Assembly (NCBI GenBank): GCA_918807975.1
Contig: OU964928.1
Coordinates: 18,341,323 to 18,405,322 of the forward strand
Direction: 5' to 3'
DNA: 64,000 bases
Source: Aplidium turbinatum
Taxonomy: Eukaryota > Chordata > Ascidiacea > Aplousobranchia > Polyclinidae
The notes beneath the pieces were generated by a model. The model had not been told where the DNA came from. It worked only from the letters and a program-made list of their open reading frames with translations, and did not search any database. Numbering within the stretch: the stretch's first letter is position 1; every line of letters starts with the position of its first letter. Below, piece by piece: positions 35,901 to 47,900 of the stretch. The position numbers and the translations under genes are program-made.

Positions 35901-38900
35901 CCGCTTTTTAAAGGTATGGTATGGAATTTCAAATTAAAAATTGCAGTTTTAGTGAGGCGAGAAATGTTTCGGTTTCTGCATTAACGTTGACTGAACGGTT
36001 CTCACAAGTTTCATACTTTAATACGACAGGAGTTGGCAGCCTTGTAGGCTACGTGTTACCAGATATGTTTTAAATGAGCCTTTCCAATAGATGATATCCT
36101 GATTATCCTGTGCTCCAAAACTTGTCATTTTGACATCTTCTGCATTTTTACAACGTTTTGCCTTTACTCAACAACTAAATGACGACTTTAAATAGCTGGC
36201 TGAAGTCGCATTTTCTTTGTAATGCTGCATGAATACGTGAAAGTGCACAAAATCTTTACAATGGACATTCAGACGGTCTGGTTTCTTGAACCGCTTTTGA
36301 TGCTTATGTTTGGTTACACAATACTATACAAATAAATTACGGGATTAAAAATTAAAGTGTTTCCTCTTGTGTTTTGCTTTTGAGAACACACATAATATAC
36401 ATTTTGACTTCCTTGCTTTGACAATGTTTTACCAATCATTGATTGATCAACAATGACATAGGCAAATTTGAAAAATTTTATCGCCAATTTTACTTTAAAT
36501 TATTGATGCTGATCCGTTCTAGCCAAATCAGATGCTGTCTTGATTTTCGGTCTGATTAGGTTAAACTGATGCAAACAAAATGCGTCCATGTAGCGCAGCT
36601 TTTCCTTCTTGACACAAAAATCATTGCGTCTTGTTGCCGTTTTAGCAATCACGATCATCCAACTAAAATGTAACTACCGTTACTTCTTTCTGTTTTTATG
36701 AAAAACGATATATTTTTCACAAAAATTCTTACTCAAGATTTGATATATTCTAACAATTTGTTGACCGCTTGGAAAATGGAAATGCATGATGAATTATTCT
36801 CCACGGCCAACCAGAATACGGCCGAATATGTTGCTATTTGAGAAAATTCCCAAGAGTCTTAATTGTTGTAATCATATTCATGACAAACCTGTCATTTTCC
36901 TATTTCCAGAAGTATATATGTAAAATAAACAATATTTGCACCTGGACACTATTTTGGCATGCTCAGTATTAGGTATGATCGTTGAGCACAATTTACGCAA
37001 TAATAATGTAAGATCTTAGACTTGATACTATTCCAACTGCACCCTGCAGGTATTGTATTCAGACTTTTTTTATCTAAATTTTTATCTTATTTTTAGTTGA
37101 TGTACGTTTGCAATCTCTGCCGAAAAAAGCAAGAAATCCTCACTAAGACGGGTGCCTGGCATCGAGCTGAACAACGGAGGTCCAACTTTTCCTTACATCT
37201 TGAGCCGCTACCTAGTCGTGGTACATGGACTTGGTTTGGAAATATATCTTGTTCTGTTTTGTGGGTTGTGAAGATAAAAGAGATTTTAGATTTTTTAAAG
37301 TTGGTTTTAAAGCCAAGGAGTAAGGAATACTTTTTCTTTTCGTGCTACGTTCAAATGTTGCTGTGTTTTAACTTGCCAAGTTATTTCTTGAAATCAAAAG
37401 TGAATTTTGAAGTGCATCTTACTCCTTGGTTTGAATCTTTGATGTTTTTGCGTAAGAGGCCACATAATGAATTGTTCAGAACCATTGAGAGAAATTTCAA
37501 GCTCTGAAACTTTAGTTCTTCGTCTATTTTTTTAGTCATTTTTTTTCACTTTTGACTTTCACTGTGACAATAGCTTTTTTTAACTTTTAAGTTAATCAAA
37601 TTTTTCAGATTTAAGAAAAATGACTGGTTCAGCCAGTTTAGCGCAGCTTGACAATGAAAATCTATCAAGCAACTGTAAACCGAAATCGTTGTCCCTCGAA
37701 CTGAAGAAGAAAGAAAATGAACCACAACTTATAGAAAGTGAGAAATCCTCAGATAGGCCCGCAGTTCCAGTTGCTAGCGAACGAGCTCTTATCAGCACAT
37801 GCAAAAGTGAGAAAATTCAGTGATACTGCTTGTTTCTTTGTGCAATCTTTTCCTTTATTTGCATTACTTTAAAATCAATTAGGAGTTCTTCTCATCCCCT
37901 TTCCCTAGAATGGCTGAAAAATAACATTTCCAACAATTTAGAATGTGGCTTAGAAGCCCAGTGCAAGTCTAAAAATTTTACGCCATTTTGTTATTACTGG
38001 GGGAGTTCACGCACTCCCTTAGTACAGGCCTCGCACTTTAGTGGTGAGAGTAGCCCTGGTTAAAACCTCCAGCTTATGAGATTACCTTCGTCTAGTGTAC
38101 ATTCTGTTGCATTGAGCTGCAAGAAGCGATGGTTGACATATCTTTGTTCAAAATAAACATGGGTAATAGGTACTTATCCGTTACCCGTGGGTACTTGCTT
38201 ACCCATTTCCCAAATATAGGTACTTATAGGCTTAATAGACCGACACAGTTGTTTGCTAATTCACATTGAACTGTTGACGAGCATAGGCAACATTTAGATT
38301 CGTATTTTTTGTTTTGTTAATTTCGTACTCTTACGCGTGATATGAGTACGACTGGATGAGTCATTGTTTGACCTTTAGCCGAAGTTCCCGCATGCAATGA
38401 CACTGTCAGTACCGCGACTCCAGAAGTCCACTCTTCTCGCCCTGATCATGGAGTCCGGAGGTCAAGCTCTCATTCCGATAGGAGGTTGTACAGACAGGAG
38501 CACGCAATCTGTGGACGGCAGGAATTCACCTCTCTTTCCCATAGAAATGAGGAAGACACTGCAATCATGCCATCCGATACTGCACGTGATTCAACGACGT
38601 TATCTGACGAAGGGTGATGACTGATCTTTATAGTTTTAATCTTTATATGGTTGTTCAAACTCCATTAACAAATAAGAATGTTTTCAAAATTTACTTTTTC
38701 CAAAAAACTTGTATACAAAAGTAACAAGTTGTATTGTTACTTTTTCACAGGTTTTCTGATAAAAATCAATCAAGTCATGGAGTGCCCCAAGAAGCAATTT
38801 CTGTCTCCAGAGAGACAGCTGATTCCAATTTATTGCCACTTTCAAACGACGTTTCCCTACACCCCAAACAAGTCTGTCAAAATAACAAAGCAGACGCATC

Positions 38901-41900
38901 AACTCCACTTTTCCATACCAATGATTTTGAGAACAATGTGCCATTAAAAGACAGAGCACACGAATCAGATCTTTCATCCTCAACAAGAAAGTTTAAAAGC
39001 ACTGTGAATGACCCCTTATTTGCGCCGGTATCAGTTTATGAAAGTCATATCACAACTCCATACGATACACCTCCACGTGCTGTACAACATGCTACACATG
39101 GCAAGATAAACGCTACTCAGATGGAAGTCAAAGACTTTGCGTCCACACAAAGTAGTCCTCATTCTCATCCCAACCACGGTAAAAGGAAGCATCACACTGA
39201 GACTTTAAAAAACCTTCAAAGTGAAGCAAAGCAAGGCTATCACTCCTCGGAGTTAGGACATCCATCGCCACGCACGCGTCATCTTTCTGAACGCAGAAGC
39301 CTCACCGGCAACGAAATGACGTCAGAACTTTCGCGTAGAAATGTCAATCACAGTGCCCTTGCACAAAGACATTCTTGCGACAACTATAGAAATAACCAAG
39401 GTAATAAATACGAGACAACAAATTGTTAGTTCATTTTTTGAAACGTTTCGAGAACTTTTATCAATCTTGTTGAACAACCGTTTACTTTTAGTAGTTTTTG
39501 TACAGCATATGAACTCTGGTGTTCTGTAGATGAAAGATATCGTAAGATCTTCCTGATGGAGCGGAATAGTTTGTTCTAAATCGCTTTTTTTAATTTTCAT
39601 TGCAGCGTTCGCATTTCCCTGTACCTCTCGCAGCGTTTCGCTTTTTCATTATTTTTTTGCCGTTATATAGCCCCCTATAAAGTCTGTCGTGGTGATTGAC
39701 GAAACGTCCGAAATTTAAACGGTTATTATGTTTCAACATCTAGTCACCAGAAGAAGGCAAAACTTATATAATTCGATGCCTGTTGATTAGTCTCATTTCA
39801 TATTTGATATTGCAGTGCAAGTTTGTTTCACGTTTGTAGTATATTATTGTTTTTAGGCCAACGCCGGTCACATTCTACAGTGAAGAGAGAAACCCGAAAA
39901 AGCAGAAGACATGTTTCAGCAAGACCTAAAGGTTTTTTTTGGTTTAAAGTGTCGAAATTCTCTTTTTTTCATTTATATAAAATATACCTTAGAAGGACCA
40001 GTCTCTAAAAGGTTGTCAATATTACTGCATTCAATTTTTTTCACTAAATTAGATGCTTTTGTATCTGCTTTACGCGGATCTTCTATTGACTTTACGTTAA
40101 TCAGGGTTTAAAGTGTCGAAATTCTCTTTTTTTCATTTTTTTTTTATTTGTTTTTTTTTGATGCTTTGATTAAATTTTGGTTTACTTGCCTAAAGATTTG
40201 CTTCTAATTTACGTCGCTTGTTATTCTAACAGCTCAGCAAAGCGAAAACGACATACCTGGCCGCACTAATCCCTCTTCTCAACTGTTACATGATCGCCAT
40301 GGTTTAAGTTCAAGCTGCATGAATATGGTTAGTAGCTACTGTATTCATTATTCTGAAATTTTTTGAGTGAGGGAGAATTTTCTTCGTGCACAAACATTAC
40401 GTGTTGTCTTCAGTAGTACGATCATGAAACACAAATGTTGTGAAACGTTGTGTTGTGAAATGTTGTGAAACAAATGTTGCGAGCCCTAGATTAAGCGGAA
40501 CTTCCCCTATCCTTGCTTTGATCTCGATTTCATATGCATTCTGACCTGACTTCATCAAGCGGACTATTATTTTCGGTGCCGTCTTGCATAGTTTAACATT
40601 TTGCATCCACTGATCTTTTTGCCGTATTCTTGCGCTCTTGCTTCCATAAATGAATGTATTGAAATAGAGCGATGTCCATTTCCCAGTTGCTTGTCAATCA
40701 TAGTTTACCGTAAATTTTCTTCTGGCTTTATTCCCGTTTCAAGTAGGAACATCGGTGCAAATTAGAGGACACCACATCTTCTTTGAAACATCATCAAATT
40801 GCTATAACTTGAGCTGTTGCATTCAAATTTTGTTGCATTCAATAGCTGAGCTATTGCATTCAAAATGATCATGAAACACAAACACAAATGTTGTTTGGCG
40901 ATTTTTTTTCATGCTTGTTTCATGTTTTTTTCTACTCAATAATTATTTTTAGTGCAGCGCTAATTGCCCTTCCATGATCATGTTTGATGACGTGCCGTCA
41001 TGCTTGGTTGATTCTCATGACAAGTCAGATTCATATTGCCATACTGACGTCGACGGTAGAAACATTTGCTGCAGTGACTTGGATTTACCAAGGTAATCTA
41101 CTATGGGTGCAAAGTGATTGCCTGTCTTCTGTAGCTTGTGCCGCTTCATATAGAATTGGCTGTCTTCACCAGTTTAACGTTTTGATTGCATGACGTTCCT
41201 TTTGCCCTTTTGTTTCAGATTTTGTTCACGTTGTATCACCACTTTTTCTTCTGTCCCCTCTTGATATTTTTGTGTGAAAATTTATTTTTTCCGGAAGAGT
41301 GATGGTTGATGGTTCTTTCCTTGACGTAGAACTTCTGAAACAAAATGTCTTTTTTCAGCAACAAAAAAATTTGAAGTGACATGTTTTTAACTATTAACCC
41401 ATTTGTGCCGAAAGTGAAAGTAAGGTAAACCGGGGCGTGTTGTCACAGGTTTGGGGTTTTTCGATTTGTGTTTTTGCTATATACAATGCAAGTGATTTGG
41501 TTATATCATTCGTACGCTGTCCACTTACACTTCCTTTTGCCACTAGTTAAACATTTTAACCGCAAGAGGATTTCAAGAAAATCAAATTTTTGTGAAAAAA
41601 AAAAATTGTGACTGTTCTTTTGCACGTTTGCAGTAACTTAAAACCTGCTAACCAGTGCCGCATCAAGTCCATTTGGGGCCCCCGCCCAAATTCTAGTAAA
41701 GGGCCCTCTTAAAATTATGTTAAATATTTACGGTTTGAAATCCTAAAATGTACTTTTTAGCACTTTGGCGTTACGTTTTTACTAAAGTTAATAGAAAAGT
41801 CGGTAAATTAAACAGAATTCAAAGAAAAGGCTTGTGTTGATGGGGGTGAAGTCTCCAGTTTTTGAAATTTTTTGAAAGGTTTCAATAAAATTTATTAATA

Positions 41901-44900
41901 TTCTTGCATTAAACTTGTACGTCGGGGCGTGTTGTCACAGCTGTGACAACTCGCCCCGACGTACGCAGTCAGACAAAAGTTTTAATGGCGGCTAGAAAAG
42001 GCACGCTATTAACTTCTAAAGTGTCAGCTAAACTCCTAACATAATAAGCTATAAAACTGATTTCATACTTGCGGTCAGACTGCTCTTACGAAAGCGTCAC
42101 ACAATTTTGAAAAGTTAGTGAAATTTACATCGATGACCAAATTTTTGATAATGATTTCATTTAAGCTAAACCTGCTGTCTTTTCTTGACTTTGCTAACCT
42201 CAAAATGAAGGTGACTCTTAACGAAGCACGTGCTACAAATATAGACTCGAAGCAGTCATTCCAAGTACAAAAAAAATTGCTGTGACAACACGCCTCTTGT
42301 GACTACACGCCCCGGTTTGCCTTACTTAAAATTTTTTTTTGAAAATTTAAATATTGCATAATCATGACCTAAAAAACATTTCACAATTAATTTTTTCTTA
42401 ATTATGTTAGTACCGATAGAGAAAAAGACCGTCCTACATATAGGACGCTAGGCAAATCCGCTATCAAGTTTCTTGTGCGTAATGCGTAGGCCTAATCGTT
42501 ATCGCTCAAAGTAATAAATGGGAAATGTCTTGTCATCGAGCATTTTATTGAAATGAAAGTTCACAAAATACGAAGATGAAAAGTAGCAAAGCAACACATC
42601 ACTGAAACAAGTCATTGGGAAATATGATATTGCTTGAAGCATTTGACATGCAGACCGACATCATATTTTTCGCATCTTGTAGTAGTTATTGCATGGCAAT
42701 AGGCGCATCGAGTTTGTTTGTCCTGGGCTAGCACCCAATGCTCATAACCTAGGCATCGTAACGTACATCGGATAAAACCTTTTGTGGTCTGTCCCGCTTT
42801 CCTTGTTGAGGTGGCTTTCGATGTTATGACAAGTATATTCTGGCAATATAGCCTATCTTCGAAAAGAAAGCAAATCCATTGAATTGCCTCTATTGCAAAT
42901 TTCTTGCAGTTGCCATGCATTGTTCACAGAAATATCGAGCATGTATGAAATCAAGCACGAATAACATTTTTTACCTCTCATTGTGATGCGATAGTTCGAT
43001 ATGTTCTGGTCCATTTTATCAACGTTCCCCCCATATGTTCGTTATAGAGCTTGATCAATCAAGGTTGTTCAATTTGCACACGCTTCTTTTCAGAGGATGA
43101 ATATCGAGAAGCTTTAGAAGTTGGGTAAACTCCAGCCGCATTCGAGCATAAATTTACCATACTGTTGTCATTCCAATTGCAAACCAGCACGCCGTTGTCG
43201 GTATCGGTTCTAAAATCGAACTTGTCTCTTCCTTGTTTTTTTAGAGCATCTTTAGCGATCAGCGGACATTTTTCGGTGATGTTTTCACGAATTGTAGCTG
43301 TTGCTTTCACTAATTTTGTCCTCCAACGTCGTAGCCAATTTCACACTACTGAAAAAGTTGTCGTAGCACAAGTGGAAAAACTTTCTGCCGCAGCTGGCGA
43401 GGACATCAGCAAAATTGTTGACAAGGTTTCCTCCAAGGCCTAAACTACTTCGTACTTACCAGACCCTTACTTACTTCGCTTACGTCACGATGCGCATGTA
43501 AAAACGCCAAGAGAAAACTAAAAATTTATCAAAAAATTTCAGTAAATTACGATAAATATGTTATTGTTCTAAAAACAAACACAACTACTTTGTTATACAG
43601 CGTAGAAATCGTAGGGAATCGCTGTTTGATACCGCTTGATGCGTGGACATTGATTTCCGCTTTGCCTAGCGACCTATACATAGGACACTAATCTTTTGAA
43701 CCAATTTTCTCACAAATTTTGCTGCCAATTAAATTTAAACATTTGCTGTAAAATATGTTGATACATAACGAATAAAGACAATGACAAATATTTTTGGAAG
43801 CTTGTTTGCATATGCGGATTTATTATCATAATTCGACATGCACCTTCAAAATTTCAGACTTAGCAAAATCGGGAAAATTGAAAATGATGTCAAGCCTCAA
43901 CCAAAAAAGCAATTTTTGAAAAAAGTGGTGATATATGCTGCAAAAATACTCATAAATGTATTTTGACTTCGTCTAAATCTAAAAACTGAACGTGCGAAGA
44001 AAATTTTTAATTTGAGTAGGTGTCCTACATGTAGGACGCTAGGCATAAATGGGTTAATTTAATCATGTCACTGAAGATTGTTTTATTCCCCCCAGCTAAT
44101 CGAAAACTCATTTCAAATAAATGTGTTTTGAAAAAAAAAAGATCTAAAATTTAATCACTAAGGTTAATAAGATTTCCTGTGATGTGGCGGTTTCTCTGCG
44201 TTTTTAAACTTGTATAAAAGAAGTTGTTTGAAAAGTATCTTGCTTCGAAAACGAAAAAAAAACTTCTGTCAGGAGAAAGATCAGCTGCGAGCTGTGCAGT
44301 TTTGCCTTGCAGCTACTGTCTTTGAATGATTAATTTAAGCGTATGTTTTCAGTACAATTTTATTCCCCCTGCAGTATTCGAAATCCTTATTAAACGTTTC
44401 ACATTAAATTCTCAGTAGAATATAATCTTTGCCTGAGGTGTCAAGTAGTGCTTGTGGAGTTTTTAATGTAACGAACAAGATTAAAACTGCCTCATGGACA
44501 TCGCAACAATGCTATATTACATCAGAATTCTTGTTGTTTTTTTTTTGCAGATCTTTCTGCAATTATCCTTCAGAATGCCCAGCATACTCGACTGCTGGTC
44601 ATGCAAAGCGTTGTTCGCCCAGCAGAAGCCAAAGCAAGTCAAAACATAATCCAGGTCATCAGGTCCTCGCCTCAAAAAATCAACGACATAAAAGCAGAAC
44701 CGGTAAATATGTTGATGTGACGTCATCATCTGATCAGGCGTTTGCATGAAACCTTTTGATTTGCGTACGTATTTTCAACCAGATCCACAGTGCTGGTTGG
44801 CGAGTTAACTCGTTGTATCTAACTTAGTCTTGTAGTTCCTTCTCCTCATGATTTTGCTTTCTGGGTTGACAGACATTCTTTTGTGCAGGCAAACACCCGA

Positions 44901-47900
44901 TAAGAAAATCCTCTGTGAGCAGCACAGACGACGAGATACATTCTTCACCCGATTATTCCAGTTGCGAAGAATCCGAAAAAAAACTTAGTCTTTGTCGAGG
45001 AGGTTTGTTGTTGCCAACTTCCTGGTCAGCCAAGCAGTCCCTTTTTACGTTGATTCAACGTCTGCAAACGTTGAACCAAAGCGAAAAGGGACCCATTTAC
45101 TGACTGGGTGAACACTTAAACTGTTGAGAGCAACATCGTCCCAGACAACAACTCAGTCTTGTTTTTACATTAATTCAACGTTTGCAGACCTTGAATCAAT
45201 GTGAAAAACAACTGATTTGCTGTCTGGGGTAATGGCTGCAAAACACGCCATAAGCATAAAACACGCCATGAAAAGCATTTTTGTGTTTCTGCCTGCACGA
45301 GACATATATTTTTTTGTTAAAATTGTCCAACGACATTGTTTTGTCTCGTATATTCATGTCTTTTTTGAAATGCTATTAATCAATAAGTATTGATCTGCAC
45401 AGCGTATGTGGCTTCGACATAGCCCACTATTGGATCTGTGCTGTCTACATCAAATGCAAAGGGTGGTTGAAATTGCATTAGTCCGATTGTATTAAATGTT
45501 AATCAAGTAATGGACGAATCATTTGTTTCGTTCGTGCATTATCTCCATGACAACGATAAATTACGTTTGCGTCATTCTTCGTTTCAATGTTTTCCCGTTT
45601 GTTGATGAAATTAAGTGCGAGCAAACCCCAATTTCCGTCCCCGGAAGCAAAAGTTGTCTTTTCCACACGGTATCAACTCCGCTAGACGTTGAAACGATGC
45701 GAAAAGACGAATTTTGCTGGCTAGGATGTTTTTTACGACAGTCTTTCGACTACCCCCTGAGTCATAAAATTTTCATAAGGAAAACAAACAATTGCAAAGC
45801 TTCTGTGCAGCGTGTATTCTGATCAAACTTTGTAATGTCTTCAAAGATTAAGTTGATCATTTTGTTTATGTTTAATTTGTTCCCTTTTCAGACAATCCTG
45901 TTTTATTCAAAAGCACTGAAAGTGGTTATTGTTCAAGTTGCGTAAACCAACGTAGCGACAAGGTAAGCAACGATAAAATTTTGATACACCGGTAACAGGA
46001 AGCAGTGTGTGTACCTTGCCTGGTTCAATCGCTTGAACTTGTTTTCGCCTTTTTTCACTTAAAAACAAACAAAACATTATGGTGCCAAAGACGCCATGCG
46101 CACATCAACTTGCTTACAATTTCTCTGAATTTGCTTGCTTTGTTAAATGTATTTGTAGCATGCCCAGCTGCACAGCAACAAGTAATCAATTATTCTTTTG
46201 CCTATAAGTCAAATTAGTGAAAAAAATCGCGACCATTGAATGATAACAATAAAGTTCCTAGAATCAGGTTTACCGTTGTTGCATGTCACTATGGCTAGTT
46301 TTTGACCTTTAACGTTTGTGAGAAAACCCTAATGTTATAGCATCGTCGAATAAACTTAACATTCAGTTTATCTTTTTATAGTTGATCGTACCAAATTCGC
46401 ACTTGCGAACGGCAACGACATATACCTGAACAAAGTGACACAATTGAAAGCATTCTTCGGCTGGTGTTTACGTTTTTTTTCTTGTTTTTTATGGACGAAA
46501 AATTTGCCCTTTGCCTTCGTGATTAATTGCTACCCTGCTCTTTAAACGACAACACTGAAAAGTACACATCATTAGGTCTACACATTCTCACGTTAATGAA
46601 CGATGTAATGCATAACAGTGACTCAGCCGTTGAATCAGCAAACATAACATTTTCTCGATATGGTTTCCTAACTGGCAAAATCCGTCCGTTTTACATTCAT
46701 TCAACGTCTGCAGACGTTAAATCAATGTAAAACAGATGGGTTTTGCCAACTAGGTTAAAGCCAAGTTTTACCTTGAGGCGTTGGTTAGTTGGACCATGTT
46801 GCCAAACTGCGAGTATCGTTGGCATTTCGCGAGATAGAAATCAGCTAAAAGCTATTTATCAATTTTCTTCTGAGTCCTTGCTTAAATATTAATGCGATGA
46901 CCCTGCACCTGCTACTCATTTGCTTTTTCAATGCTATTGCCAGTACAGACTCATCACGCAGTACCTTTCGTGCTTTGTCATATATTTCTTAAACCGCTTT
47001 CAATTGTTAATGGCTTTCAATTTTTAATGGTTTTCAAACCAACACTTTGCGCAGTTGCGCTTTAGGATTTTCCAATTCACTTAATTCTTTGTCTTTAAAC
47101 AATTTTTCCCAAAGGTCTTTCACACTGAGTTCTTTTCTCACAGGTTTCACCTGTTGCCAAAAAAGAAAGCCTAAAATTTATAGCCAAAGAATAGTATCAC
47201 TATTGCGTTTATTTTTGTCGCTTTGTAGCAGCCTAAGTTTTTAACGACTTAACTTTTATCAATTTTGTCTCATATGATATTATCCAACTTCGCAAAAAAA
47301 TAACGAAGTCGCTATCGTTTTTTTTAGCATAATAATCCATGTCCACCTGGAAAGTGGAGATGCGGCCTGATTTGTCACAGTTTGCGAATTTTGATTACAG
47401 CTACTGCTAGTGTTTGATTGACATTTTCTGAGATTTTTTTTACTTTTTGCTGTCTCCTAATGTATAAAAGCTTTTTTTGCCTTGGGGAAACAGTAGCAAA
47501 TGAGAAAAAGTAAGTTGAAAAACGCTGAATCAGACTGTTATTGAAAAATTAACAGTCTGACTAAAATCTTCGAAATCAAATTTTCTTTGTTTTTCAACAT
47601 GTGAGGATGTTAAAACCTATTGTGTCATCTGGGGAAAACAGTACAGAAAGCGTAAAAATATAATTTCTAGAAAAATTTATTTAAGCATTCGCCCAAAGTC
47701 AGCAAAATCTTGAAATTTCTGCTAAATGTGACAAATCAGGCCGTATTCATAGATAGCCATGCATAATCCTATCTGGAATCGAACTGAGGTCTGTGATACA
47801 GTGACGGATCAGTCGCCTACCGAGCTGGTGTTTCAATTCAACTTGAAGTAGAATGGCAACTAACGTACAAGACATAACCACAAAGGAAACCTTAAGACTT

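Larger units (their letters stand above)
41398..44053 (-). mobile_element. piggyBac transposon, decayed
   Basis: It is flanked by TTAA (41394-41397 and 44054-44057), the piggyBac target. The ends are CCCATTTGTGCC and GGCATAAATGGG. Sub-terminal copies of TAGGACGCTAGGCA lie near 42440 and 44034. The transposase remnant lies on the - strand. A MITE of about 0.9 kb (41418-42327) is inserted 20 bp inside the left end. The whole is in RIM intron 10. Confidence 0.85.

Noticed and set aside
38397-38624. 75-codon open frame beginning at ATG 38397
   Set aside because: Another frame in the same stretch (RRSSSHSDRRLYRQ) is RIM-like and is the one that fits the phases of exons 5 and 7.
42612-43310. Small host gene encoding a Cys-rich protein
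   Set aside because: The Cys-rich tail is the C-terminal zinc ribbon of piggyBac transposase, and the copy lies between TTAA-flanked piggyBac ends with its frame broken.
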